DNA of 50,838 bases from an uncultured Prevotellaceae bacterium. Its GTDB lineage: Bacteria; Bacteroidota; Bacteroidia; Bacteroidales; Bacteroidaceae. A model generated the notes under the pieces. It had not been told where the DNA came from, ran no database searches, and saw only the letters and a list, made by a program, of their open reading frames with translations. The stretch is taken from NCBI GenBank assembly GCA_902794405.1, contig CADBHI010000030.1:1-50838 (forward strand). The letters run 5' to 3'. Below are positions 17,765 through 26,650 of the stretch, piece by piece (the first letter of the stretch is position 1; each line of letters starts with the position of its first letter). Made by a program: the position numbers and the translations under genes.

Positions 17765-19447
17765 ATGTACAAGAAACTATTCCTGACAATCACCGTATTA
17801 ACAACAGGTCTGACCGCTAACGCCCAGACGCTGGCTACAGATTATAAAGGCACAAGCAACGTCAACCCCATCAGTTCATGCGTGTTCTGCGCCGACCCAA
17901 CGGCCATCGACTATAAGGGACGACTCTACGTCTACGGCACTAACGACCACCAGCAATTCATCAAAAACGGAAAGAAAGGCTCGAACGGCTATGGCAACAT
18001 CAAGTCGCTGGTTGTATTCTCGACAGACGATATGGTGAACTGGACCTTCCACGGCACCATTGATGTGGGCAAGGTATGCGGTGGATGGTGCGGACAGTCG
18101 TGGGCACCATCGGCCGTATGGCGTACCACGGACAAAGGTGTGGATGAATTCTTCATCTACTTCGCCAATGGTGGCGGCAGCGTAGGTGTCATCAAGAGCA
18201 CCACCTCACCTGTGGGTCCCTTCAAGTCGCCCAACAGTCAAGCGATGATCCGTCACGGTATGGCGGGTGTTGACCCCTGCAACTGGGTGTTCGACCCTGG
18301 TGCTGTCATCGACGAAAATGGTGTCGGATGGATAGCCTTCGGCGGTGGCGACCCCCAGTCGACAGGTTCAAAGCTATGGCCCGGCAACTCACGTATTGCC
18401 AAACTGAAGTCTTCGATGACAGCCGTCGACGGTAAGGCCGTAAACATGCCTGCACCCTATTTGTTTGAAGCCAGTGAGCTAAACATCATGGACGGGAAAT
18501 TCGTCTACACCTATAACACGTCGTGGAGCGACCGCAACGATTGGTCGAAATTTACCAAGCGTAACGGTCAGCCAGCCCCGTCGACCTGTAGCATGTGCTA
18601 TATGGTAAGCGACAATCCGCTCGATCCCGAATCATGGGAGTATCGTGGGGAATATGTAGCCAATCCCGGAAGCTTTGGTTTTGGCTCCGGCAACAACCAT
18701 ACCCACCTGCAGAAGTTTGAAGGGAACTATTACCTGTTCTACCATTCCTCCATGTTGGAACAATCCATGAAAACTGGCGCCTCCGGCTTCCGTTCCATCG
18801 GTGTTAACAAAGCTACAGTGAACGAATCGACACAGAAAATCGGAAAGGTCACTATGTCCAAGACTGGCATCTCGGCTATCAAGAAACTAAACCCCTACGA
18901 ACTGCAGCAAGCTGAAACCATGTCGACCAGTGGCGGCATCAGCTACGAGGACTTCACGAACATCACCAAAGTCACTTCCATCAACACATTGGGTAACGAT
19001 GCCTCCAAGAATCTGCAGGTCAAGATGGCGGCTGGCGCATGGACTTTCCTACGTGGGGTGGACTTCGGAGAAACAGGCGCCTCGAAGTTCACTTTAAATG
19101 CGAAAGGTACAGGTACATTAGAAATACGTCTCGCAAGCAAGACAGCTAAGGCAGCAGCAACCGTTGACTTTTCGTCTACGACCATTAGCGAACATACGGT
19201 AGAGTTAGACCCAACGCTGTTCACTGGTGTCAAAAGCGTCTACTTCGTCTTTTCAAAAGCCACCAACGTGCAGTTCGACAGCTGGCAGTTCTTCGAGCCA
19301 CAGCCCAACTCCATTCAAGTGCCTTACGCCTTACCTGAAAAGCCGGCCAATACTCCAATGTTTGATCTGAACGGTCGACGAATGGACAAGCAATCCTATG
19401 GACGAGGCATTTATATCCGCAACGGAAAGAAAGTCATAGTCAATTGA
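17765..19447 (+). CDS. GH43 xylosidase/arabinofuranosidase with CBM6-like domain
   Basis: 560 residues with signal peptide (ends TANAQ). The GH43 propeller covers about 30-370. Candidate catalytic residues are Asp44 (FCADPTAID), Asp177 (WVFDPGAV) and Glu235 (YLFEASEL). YGTNDHQQF and NNHTHLQKFEGNYYLFYHSS resemble the GH43 branch that contains arabinoxylan arabinofuranohydrolases and beta-xylosidases. A CBM6-like sandwich follows (about 378-520, ELQQAETMSTSGGISYE). The end is a tail with FDLNGRRMDKQSYGRGIYI and KKVIVN. Its stop overlaps the stop region of the convergent GH31 gene by 8 bases, so no terminator can fit between them. Confidence 0.88.
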   Translation: MYKKLFLTITVLTTGLTANAQTLATDYKGTSNVNPISSCVFCADPTAIDYKGRLYVYGTNDHQQFIKNGKKGSNGYGNIKSLVVFSTDDMVNWTFHGTIDVGKVCGGWCGQSWAPSAVWRTTDKGVDEFFIYFANGGGSVGVIKSTTSPVGPFKSPNSQAMIRHGMAGVDPCNWVFDPGAVIDENGVGWIAFGGGDPQSTGSKLWPGNSRIAKLKSSMTAVDGKAVNMPAPYLFEASELNIMDGKFVYTYNTSWSDRNDWSKFTKRNGQPAPSTCSMCYMVSDNPLDPESWEYRGEYVANPGSFGFGSGNNHTHLQKFEGNYYLFYHSSMLEQSMKTGASGFRSIGVNKATVNESTQKIGKVTMSKTGISAIKKLNPYELQQAETMSTSGGISYEDFTNITKVTSINTLGNDASKNLQVKMAAGAWTFLRGVDFGETGASKFTLNAKGTGTLEIRLASKTAKAAATVDFSSTTISEHTVELDPTLFTGVKSVYFVFSKATNVQFDSWQFFEPQPNSIQVPYALPEKPANTPMFDLNGRRMDKQSYGRGIYIRNGKKVIVN

Positions 19448-21704
19448 CTACAGCATCACCTCTGACAAACACAGGGATGTGAGCCTTGTCGACAGCTGTT
19501 GTGACAGTCTGTCCGCCGTCATAGTGGCGACCGGTGCGGTAATCGGTCCATCCCTCTTTGTTCTTCGGCAGATAGGTCTTCCACTCTTTGACGCCAGGCT
19601 CCGTGACAGGGCTGACCAAGAGCGACGGTCCGAACATATACTCATACTTCTGCTGCAGGGCCTCGGGATCGTCGGCAAAGTCGAAAACCAGCGGACGCAT
19701 CAGGGTGTAGCCCTCCTTAGCGATACGCTCAGCACACTTCTCGATATAGGGTTTCAGACGATAACGCTCCTTCAGGCACTCGCTGATAATGGCTTGTGCC
19801 TCAGGACCATAATTCCAAGGTTCGGTATTGCTCATATATCCATGTACACGCATCAGGGGCAGGTAGACCGAGGTTTCAATCCAACGAAGCATGCGCTCGA
19901 TATAATCCTGATTGGTGTACTGGTCGCCTGGACGGAAGAAACCACCGGCATCATACGTCCACCAGGGAATGCCGGCCGCCTGCACCCCGAGGCCAGCCAC
20001 AATCTGACGTCGGAAGGTCTCCCAGTCGTTGCCCACGTCACCACTCCACAGGGCAGAGCCGTAGCGCTGGATGCCGGGGAAGCCACAGCGGGTGAGTATG
20101 AGTGAAGAGTGAAGAGTGAAGAGTGAAGAATCTGCTGCCGCCATACCTTCACCAGAGCCCTTGAGGACTCCGGAAGGAAATTCTTCACTCTTCACTCTTA
20201 ACTTTTCACTTTCCAGTCCCTCATACACCGTCTTATTGACCAGCAAGGGATAGACATTGCGGACCTGTTCGCCAGCCCACTTGCCATTGTTGACGCGACG
20301 GCCGACGAGGTCGTCGTTCTCGGGCTCGGTAGCGTCCTGCCACCAGGCATCGATGCCGAGTGGTACAAGGCGCTCGCTGAAGTTTCGCCAATAGGCAGCG
20401 GCGGCATCGGGATTGAAGAAGTCAATCCAGTCGGTGCCGGGGATATAGTAGTCATCGGCCACCATCTGACGGCCTACCTCGGAGTTTTTGTCAATCTTCG
20501 ACCACACGGAGACCATCAACTTGATGCCCATACGATGCAGGCTGTCGGTCAGCGCCTTGGGGTCAGGATAGAACTCTTCGTCGAAGCGCATAGAGTTCCA
20601 GCCATACTTGCCCCAGTACTGCCAGTCCTGCACGAGCACGTCGACGGGCATCTGCTCCTGCTGGAAGCGGTTGGCCGTCTCAAGAATCTCCTGCGACGAG
20701 TGGAAACGCTCGCGGCAATGGATATAACCCAAAGCCCATGAGGGCATCAACGGCGACGGGCCAGTCAGTTCGCGGTAGGTGGCAATAACTTCATCGGCGG
20801 AACCGATGAACACCGTATAGTCTACACAAGTGGCTACGGGGGAACGGAAGACGGTTTCGTCCTTTACCTTGTTATAATAAAGCACGGGCGCATCGCCTCG
20901 CGACAGTTCCGCAGTCAACTTGTGCTGACCTGCCGTCAGCTTTACGATGGTAGAGGTTGTCGGCGGCAACCACAGGTTCTGCATGTCGATGACGGGCTGG
21001 CCGTCGATGACAAGGTTATGACGGCGCGCCATTTTCTGACCAACATCCAAGAGCAAGGAGTAGTCTCCTGCCTCTGGAATGTCGATAGTGGCTTCGTAAA
21101 GGTTCCGCTGGCGCACCTCCTGACGGCTACCCTCTGTGGTGGTGACGTTTACCACCTCGCTGGCCCCCTCACCCTCACGCCGCGTCAGTTTAACGCTGCG
21201 GTCGCATGGGTTGAAATCGACGAGTCCATAATTGTTCCAAAGGATGCCATAACCCTTACTCGACAACAGCATGGGCAGACTAATCTGGGTGTTTACCTGC
21301 GTCAGCCGACGGCTCAGTCCGCGGACGTTCGAATAGCCGTCCTGGAACTGTCCGAGTCCGAAAAGGTATTCATCCTTGGGCGAGACAAAGGCCAGAGTGG
21401 CTTCTTCACCAGCCATCTGATGAAGTGTAGCCGTAAACACAGCCTTACCCTTTCGGTCCTTCACCGTCAACAATTGGCGACGATTATCGACATCAACATT
21501 GATGTTTTTCGATGACACCTCGTCATGCTTGACGTAAATCCAATCAGGCAGATTGCTCTGAGTTTCGTTTTCTACATATTGTATGCGTACTGCATTACTT
21601 GCCACGGTTGTCACCGTCAGCTTTCCTTTTCCGAATGGCACCGTCTTGGAACATACGTTCAATCCAAACAGCAGAGCCACCGCCATCAACAAATAATTCT
21701 TCAT
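19440..21704 (-). CDS. GH31 alpha-xylosidase-like enzyme with PA14-like insert
   Basis: 754 residues from ATG 21704 (the frame extends 9 bases to a TTG, but ATG starts the signal MKNYLLMAVALLFGLNVCS). The N-domain is interrupted by a PA14-like module (about 200-275). The barrel carries nucleophile Asp457 (DAWWQDATEPENDD) and acid/base Asp556 (ALWSGDVGND), with VLVQDWQYWGKYGWN before them. The WWQDATEPE form and the PA14 insert are seen in bacterial GH31 alpha-xylosidases acting on xyloglucan oligosaccharides, so I infer that specificity. Residues 498-535, between YEGL and ILTRCGFPG, are a 38-residue insertion encoded by a repeat element; whether the enzyme still folds is open. Confidence 0.87.
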   Translation of the reverse strand: MKNYLLMAVALLFGLNVCSKTVPFGKGKLTVTTVASNAVRIQYVENETQSNLPDWIYVKHDEVSSKNINVDVDNRRQLLTVKDRKGKAVFTATLHQMAGEEATLAFVSPKDEYLFGLGQFQDGYSNVRGLSRRLTQVNTQISLPMLLSSKGYGILWNNYGLVDFNPCDRSVKLTRREGEGASEVVNVTTTEGSRQEVRQRNLYEATIDIPEAGDYSLLLDVGQKMARRHNLVIDGQPVIDMQNLWLPPTTSTIVKLTAGQHKLTAELSRGDAPVLYYNKVKDETVFRSPVATCVDYTVFIGSADEVIATYRELTGPSPLMPSWALGYIHCRERFHSSQEILETANRFQQEQMPVDVLVQDWQYWGKYGWNSMRFDEEFYPDPKALTDSLHRMGIKLMVSVWSKIDKNSEVGRQMVADDYYIPGTDWIDFFNPDAAAAYWRNFSERLVPLGIDAWWQDATEPENDDLVGRRVNNGKWAGEQVRNVYPLLVNKTVYEGLESEKLRVKSEEFPSGVLKGSGEGMAAADSSLFTLHSSLILTRCGFPGIQRYGSALWSGDVGNDWETFRRQIVAGLGVQAAGIPWWTYDAGGFFRPGDQYTNQDYIERMLRWIETSVYLPLMRVHGYMSNTEPWNYGPEAQAIISECLKERYRLKPYIEKCAERIAKEGYTLMRPLVFDFADDPEALQQKYEYMFGPSLLVSPVTEPGVKEWKTYLPKNKEGWTDYRTGRHYDGGQTVTTAVDKAHIPVFVRGDAVVN
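20100..20213. mobile_element. 114-bp inverted-repeat insertion within GH31
   Basis: Arm 20101-20131 (AGTGAAGAGTGAAGAGTGAA, then GAGTGAAGAAT) pairs with 20180-20210 as an inverted repeat with 2 mismatches in 31 bases, around 48 bp. The outer limits match the 38-codon insertion judged from the protein (residues 498-535 of the GH31). 114 is a multiple of three and no stop arises on the gene strand. It looks like a tiny MITE or repeat-element insertion. The arms are built from the 7-mer GAAGAGT. Confidence 0.7.
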
Positions 21705-21726
21705 TGTATTCAAAGTTTAATGGGCA

Positions 21727-21734
21727 CAAAGATA
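21727..21734 (-). promoter_or_regulatory. -7 box TATCTTTG of GH31
   Basis: TATCTTTGTGCCC on the minus strand lies 22 bases before ATG 21704. Confidence 0.5.
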
Positions 21735-21851
21735 CGAAAGAAAAAGCGAAGTAGTGCCCTCCGAATGTATCACATTGTTTTCTACTTGTTCCAAAAGGGC
21801 ATAAAAAGCTAAAAAATATAAAAAAGAGTGACATACTTCGTATTTTTTTTC

Positions 21852-21859
21852 TAAATTTG
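21852..21859 (+). promoter_or_regulatory. -7 box TAAATTTG of the CE1-GH3-CotH operon
   Basis: TAAATTTGC, 34 bases upstream of the CE1 ATG, in an AT-rich divergent promoter region shared with GH31. Confidence 0.5.
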
Positions 21860-21893
21860 CTGCAAATTAATCGACGATTAAAAACTTAGAGCT

Positions 21894-23924
21894 ATGAAAA
21901 GAACTGTAGTTTTCCTGTCAGCCATGCTGCTCTCCACGATAGCAGCGATGGCTCAGCCCCGCCCCAATGCCGACGGGACAGTCACATTTCAGTACAAAAA
22001 CGATTCTGCTAAGAACGTCATGGTCGACGTGCAGTTTGCCGGTCGGAAAGACATGACCCGTGGTGCTGATGGCACATGGACGGTAACCCTTGGTCCTGTC
22101 GCCCCCGACATGTATCCGTATTGCTACATTGTCGACGGTGTGAGCATCATGGACCCCGAGAATCCGCAGTATTTCCCCAATGAAGGCTTTAAGAACAGCC
22201 TTCTTGAGATTTCCGGCAACGGTTCGCTGCCTCACGACATCAAGGACGTGCCTCACGGACGTATTGAGTACATCCACTATTACTCCAAGAGCCTCGGCGG
22301 CACCAATACTGCCGTTGTCTATCTGCCACCCAGTTATAACACGATGGGCATGCAGTTCAACATGGGAGATCAGAAGAAGTACCCCGTGTTCTACCTCATC
22401 AGCGGCACGACCGATACTGAGGAGGTCTATTACAAGGTAGGCCGAGTGAACTATATCCTCGACAACCTCATTGCCGACAAGCAGGCCAAGGAGATGATTG
22501 TAGTACTGCCATACGGTAACCCGACCAAGCTGTTGCCTCCCAAGCCCGCTGAAGAGGGGGCCACTCCCTCGGGCGCTCCGCAAACGCGTTTCGGAGGTGA
22601 TGTCTTCAGCAAGGACCTCATCAACGACCTGATGCCCTACATCGAGAAGAACTACCGTACCATCAACAACCGCGACAACCGTGCTATTGGCGGTTTCTCG
22701 CGTGGCGGCAACCAGGCCTTGTTCAACGGACTGTCGAACCTCGACAAGTTCTCGTACCTCTGCTCCTATAGCTCATTCACTTCTACCGACATTGCCAACG
22801 TCTACGACAATGCCGACGACACGAACAAGAAGATTCACCTCTTCTGGCTCGGCGTGGGTACCGATGACTTCCTATACGGCAACGCCCGCGACTACATGGA
22901 GTTCCTTGACACGAAGGGCATCAAGAGCGTGAAGGAGTTCACTACCGACAAGTATGGTCACACTTGGATGAATGCCAAGTACTTCCTCTACAAGACCTTG
23001 CCACTGTTGTTTAATAAGAAAGCAGCTGAGGCAGCCATGAAGGAAGGCAAGCCCGCACCCGCCAAGACCGGTCAGGAGCAGCAGTTCACGCCTGGTGTCA
23101 TGGCCCGTCTGTTCCCGCGTCCCATCATCTCACCGGAATACTCCGAAGAGGGCATCACCTTCCGCTTCAAGGCTCCCGAGGCCAAGCAGGTGGAGTTAGA
23201 GTGCGAGATGTTGCCGATGAATATGGCCATGGTTCGCGACTCCGACGGTGTATGGTCAGCCACCCTTCATGAGTATCTCTTCGAGACCTTTAAGTACTGC
23301 TTCATCGTCGATGGCACTCCCGTTGCCGACCCCAGCAACATGTATCTCTCGCCCGACCAAGGTTTCAAATTCAGCATAGCCGACAATCCCAGATCGCCTT
23401 TCAATTTTGCTTCACAAGGCGACATTGAGCACGGTCGCATCGGCTACGACCTTGAGCGTCAGGAAGCTTGGTACACCTCACCCATGCCCCAGCAAGGCCG
23501 TACAATGCCGGTATTCATCCAACTTGTTCCCGGCGAGGGCGATACGATGGAAAGCTGGTTCAAGGTGGGTGGTGCCGATGCCATTACCGACCGTCTCATT
23601 GCTGACGGCAAAGCCAAGCCCTGCATTATTACGACCAGCTCCATGGACTTCATGGGCGGTGGTGGCGGTGGCGGCATGCAGATGCCCGGTTTCCGCATCA
23701 ACACCCTGAAAGCCGATGACTATCCTACGTGGACTCAGCGTCGTCGCGCACTCGTCAAGCTGCTGTTTGACATCAAGAAACAGCCCGATCCTCAGTTCCC
23801 AGGCTTTGGCGGTGGCGGCGGTGGCCGTCCCGGCGGCGGTTTTGGTGGCGGTCGTCCTGGTGGTGGCGGCTTCGGCGGTGGACAGTTCCCGCAAGGCGGT
23901 GGCGGTTTCGGCGGCGGATTCTAA
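21894..23924 (+). CDS. CE1 feruloyl/acetyl xylan esterase with a second, degenerate esterase half
   Basis: 676 residues with signal MKRTVVFLSAMLLSTIAAMA. An E-set/CBM48-like domain (25-105) leads into a CE1 esterase (about 120-375) with nucleophile Ser269 (GGFSRGGNQ), Asp324 or Asp325 (GVGTDDF) and His356 (DKYGHTW). The pattern then repeats: a second E-set (about 405-490) and a second esterase-like start (HGRIGYDLERQEAWYTS). This second copy lacks the GxSxG block; a Gly-rich patch (GGGGGGGMQMPG) sits where it would be, before an esterase-type C-terminal helix (WTQRRRALVKLLFDIKK). The last 40 residues are Gly/Phe/Arg/Pro-rich. Expected role is removing ferulate or acetate from xylan. It leads a four-gene operon. 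Confidence 0.85.
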   Translation: MKRTVVFLSAMLLSTIAAMAQPRPNADGTVTFQYKNDSAKNVMVDVQFAGRKDMTRGADGTWTVTLGPVAPDMYPYCYIVDGVSIMDPENPQYFPNEGFKNSLLEISGNGSLPHDIKDVPHGRIEYIHYYSKSLGGTNTAVVYLPPSYNTMGMQFNMGDQKKYPVFYLISGTTDTEEVYYKVGRVNYILDNLIADKQAKEMIVVLPYGNPTKLLPPKPAEEGATPSGAPQTRFGGDVFSKDLINDLMPYIEKNYRTINNRDNRAIGGFSRGGNQALFNGLSNLDKFSYLCSYSSFTSTDIANVYDNADDTNKKIHLFWLGVGTDDFLYGNARDYMEFLDTKGIKSVKEFTTDKYGHTWMNAKYFLYKTLPLLFNKKAAEAAMKEGKPAPAKTGQEQQFTPGVMARLFPRPIISPEYSEEGITFRFKAPEAKQVELECEMLPMNMAMVRDSDGVWSATLHEYLFETFKYCFIVDGTPVADPSNMYLSPDQGFKFSIADNPRSPFNFASQGDIEHGRIGYDLERQEAWYTSPMPQQGRTMPVFIQLVPGEGDTMESWFKVGGADAITDRLIADGKAKPCIITTSSMDFMGGGGGGGMQMPGFRINTLKADDYPTWTQRRRALVKLLFDIKKQPDPQFPGFGGGGGGRPGGGFGGGRPGGGGFGGGQFPQGGGGFGGGF

Positions 23925-23957
23925 ATTAGTTAATCAACACTCATAACTTGACAATCA

Positions 23958-26579
23958 ATGATGAAAAAGACAATGCTGGCGGCTTTGACCGCCATGATGG
24001 CCCTGACCACAGCGTCGGCCCAGAACAAGTACCCCTGGCAGGATCCGAAGATGCCTACCGCTGACCGCGTAGAAAACCTGCTCGGCATGTTGAAACCCGA
24101 AGAGAAGGTTGGACTGATGATGAACAAGTCCATCAGTATCGACCGTCTCGACATTCCGTCCTACAACTGGTGGAGCGAGGCTTGCCACGGTGTGCGCCAA
24201 GGAGGCTATACCGTCTATCCCCAGCCTATCGGCATGGCAGCCGCCTTCAACGAAAAGCTGGTCTACGACGTTTTCTCACAGGTCAGCGACGAGGCTCGTG
24301 CCAACTGGAACCGCACCGACCATAAGGACCCCAAGCTGTTCAACGTACCCATGGGCGTGACCTATTATCCAGGTAACCCCGAGCTGACATTCTGGTGTCC
24401 CAATGTCAATATCTTCCGTGACCCCCGTTGGGGACGCGGTCAGGAGACCTGTGGTGAGGATCCGTATATGAACGCCGTGCTTGGCCTGCAGACCGTACTC
24501 GGCATGCAGGGCAACGACGATCATTATTTCAAGACCCATGCCTGTGCCAAGCACTACGCCGTACACAGCGGTCCGGAACCCCTGCGCCACTCCATGAACG
24601 TGGAACCGACCAACCGCGACCTGTGGGAGACCTACCTGCCTGCGTTCAAGACATTGGTCAAGAAAGGTAACGTGCGCGAGGTGATGTGCGCCTACCAGCG
24701 CTTCGAGGGCAAGCCCTGTTGCACCAGCGACCGTCTGCTTATCGACATCCTGCGCAACAAGTGGGGCTACGATGCCATCGTGCTGACCGACTGCGACGCC
24801 ATCAACAACTTCTTCAACCGCGGACAGCACGAGACCCACAAGGACGGGCTCTCTGCCTCGGTCGACGCCGTGCTGAACGGTACCGACCTGGAGTGTGGTA
24901 AGGTCTTCATGTCGCTTACCGAAGGTCTGAAGCAAGGTCTCATCAAGGAGTCCGACCTCGACGCCCATCTGCGCAAGACGCTCACAGGCCGCTTTGAGTT
25001 AGGTATGTTCGACCCTGCCGACATGCTGCCTTGGGCAAAACTCGGCCCCGACGTCATCAGCAGCGAAAAGCATGACCAGTTAGCTACCCAGGCTGCCCGC
25101 GAGTCGATGGTGCTGTTGGAAAACAACAATGCCGTGCTGCCGCTCTCGAAGAACATCAAGACGCTGGCCGTCCTCGGTCCTAACGCCGACGACGTCGAGC
25201 TGCTCAACGGTAACTACGGCGGCACGCCTACCGAGGCCCATCAGCACTCGCTACTCAGCGGCATCAAGGCTGCCCTGCCCAACACCAAGATCATCTATCA
25301 GAAGGCTTGTGAATTGAACGATGAGTATACCACTATCCACCACCTTCAGGACTTCAACGACGGCAAGGGCGTGCTCGTAGAGTTCTGGAACGACAGGGAC
25401 ACCAACTTCGAGAACCCCGAGAAGAGCGGCTACTACAACGAACTGAACTTCTCGACCTTTGGTGCCTGGGGCTTTGCCGAGGGCATCAGCAACGATAACC
25501 TCGCCGTGCGCATCAGCGGTAAGTACACCGCTACGTTCACGGGTGAGATGAAGTACACCTTGAGTACCGACAACGGCTACATCCTGAAAGTGAATGGTGA
25601 GGTCGTCGAGGAGAACAAGGGAGGTGGTCCACGCCGTGGCTTCGGCTTCGGACGCCGGGGTGCCGAATACAAGTCGTTCAACGTCGAACAGGGTAAGGAC
25701 TACGACGTGGTCATCGAGTACCGTCGCGGCAACGGACAGTTCGCCATGCTGCGCGGCGACATTTGCGAGCGCAAGTTGGCCGACTTCACCGACCTTGCCA
25801 AAGAAGTGAGCGTAGCCGACGCCATCATCATCATTGGCGGTATCTCTGCCCGTATGGAGGGCGAAGGCGGCGACAAGCAGACCATCGAACTGCCGAAGGT
25901 ACAGCAGCTGCTCGTTCAGGCTATGCACAAGACCGGCAAGCCCGTCGTCTTCGTCAACTGCTCAGGTTCAGCCATTGCCTTCGGTTCGGTCGAGGGTCAG
26001 TACGATGCCCTGCTGCAGGCCTGGTATCCCGGTCAGGGTGGTGCCAAGGCGCTGGCCGAGGTGCTTTTCGGCGACTACAACCCTGGCGGCAAGCTGCCCG
26101 TCACGTTCTATCGTTCTAACGACGACCTGCCCGACTTCCTGGACTACTCGATGAAGAACCGCACCTACCGTTACTTCACCGGCCAGCCCCAGTATGCCTT
26201 CGGTTACGGTCTGAGCTATACGACCTTTACAACGGGACAGGGTAAGCTGTCGGCCAAGTCGATGAAGAAGAATGGCAAGGTTACCATTACCGTTCCCATC
26301 ACCAATACCGGCAAGCGCGAAGGTACGGAGACCGTTCAGGTCTATGTGAAGCGCCTCGGCGACGAGGGGGCTCCCATCAAGGCCCTCAAAGGCTTCCAGA
26401 AGCTCTCGCTGAATCCCGGCGAGACCAAGACTGCCACTATCAGCCTCGACGGCGAGGCCTTCGAATACTACGACGAGGCTATCGACGAACTGAGCGTAAA
26501 ACCCGGACAATACAAAATCCTCTATGGTACGTCGTCGCTCGACAAGGACTTGAAGAGCTTCGACTTCACAGTAAAATGA
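23958..26579 (+). CDS. GH3 beta-xylosidase/beta-glucosidase with PA14 insert
   Basis: 873 residues with signal MMKKTMLAALTAMMALTTAS-AQ. GH3 landmarks are NIFRDPRWGRGQETCGEDPY, AKHYAVHSGPEP (about 198-208) and nucleophile Asp278 in VLTDCDAINNF. The second GH3 domain begins near 385 (MVLLENNNAVLPL) and is split by a PA14 domain (about 470-610), followed by AIIIIGGISARMEGEGGD and a fibronectin-like C-domain. It is a paralogue of the GH3 at 3535, with differences such as a longer 110-145 loop. A loop GGGPRRGFGFGRRGAEY lies in PA14. Likely a xylo-oligosaccharide exo-hydrolase; the exact sugar is inferred. It lies 33 bp after the CE1 stop, the second gene of the operon. Confidence 0.9.
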   Translation: MMKKTMLAALTAMMALTTASAQNKYPWQDPKMPTADRVENLLGMLKPEEKVGLMMNKSISIDRLDIPSYNWWSEACHGVRQGGYTVYPQPIGMAAAFNEKLVYDVFSQVSDEARANWNRTDHKDPKLFNVPMGVTYYPGNPELTFWCPNVNIFRDPRWGRGQETCGEDPYMNAVLGLQTVLGMQGNDDHYFKTHACAKHYAVHSGPEPLRHSMNVEPTNRDLWETYLPAFKTLVKKGNVREVMCAYQRFEGKPCCTSDRLLIDILRNKWGYDAIVLTDCDAINNFFNRGQHETHKDGLSASVDAVLNGTDLECGKVFMSLTEGLKQGLIKESDLDAHLRKTLTGRFELGMFDPADMLPWAKLGPDVISSEKHDQLATQAARESMVLLENNNAVLPLSKNIKTLAVLGPNADDVELLNGNYGGTPTEAHQHSLLSGIKAALPNTKIIYQKACELNDEYTTIHHLQDFNDGKGVLVEFWNDRDTNFENPEKSGYYNELNFSTFGAWGFAEGISNDNLAVRISGKYTATFTGEMKYTLSTDNGYILKVNGEVVEENKGGGPRRGFGFGRRGAEYKSFNVEQGKDYDVVIEYRRGNGQFAMLRGDICERKLADFTDLAKEVSVADAIIIIGGISARMEGEGGDKQTIELPKVQQLLVQAMHKTGKPVVFVNCSGSAIAFGSVEGQYDALLQAWYPGQGGAKALAEVLFGDYNPGGKLPVTFYRSNDDLPDFLDYSMKNRTYRYFTGQPQYAFGYGLSYTTFTTGQGKLSAKSMKKNGKVTITVPITNTGKREGTETVQVYVKRLGDEGAPIKALKGFQKLSLNPGETKTATISLDGEAFEYYDEAIDELSVKPGQYKILYGTSSLDKDLKSFDFTVK

Positions 26580-26590
26580 TGTAAGGAGGT

Positions 26591-26648
26591 AGAGAAGTTA
26601 GAGAAGTTAAGAAGTTAGAGAAGTTAAGAAGTTAGAGAATTAAAGAAG
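26591..26648 (+). repeat. AGAGAAGTT/AAGAAGTT tandem repeat before CotH
   Basis: Units in order: AGAGAAGTT twice, AAGAAGTT, AGAGAAGTT, AAGAAGTT, AGAGAATT, then AAAGAAG. The repeat fills the gap between the GH3 stop and the CotH ATG at 26651, so its purine-rich end occupies the ribosome-binding position. Confidence 0.75.
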
Positions 26649-26650
26649 AT

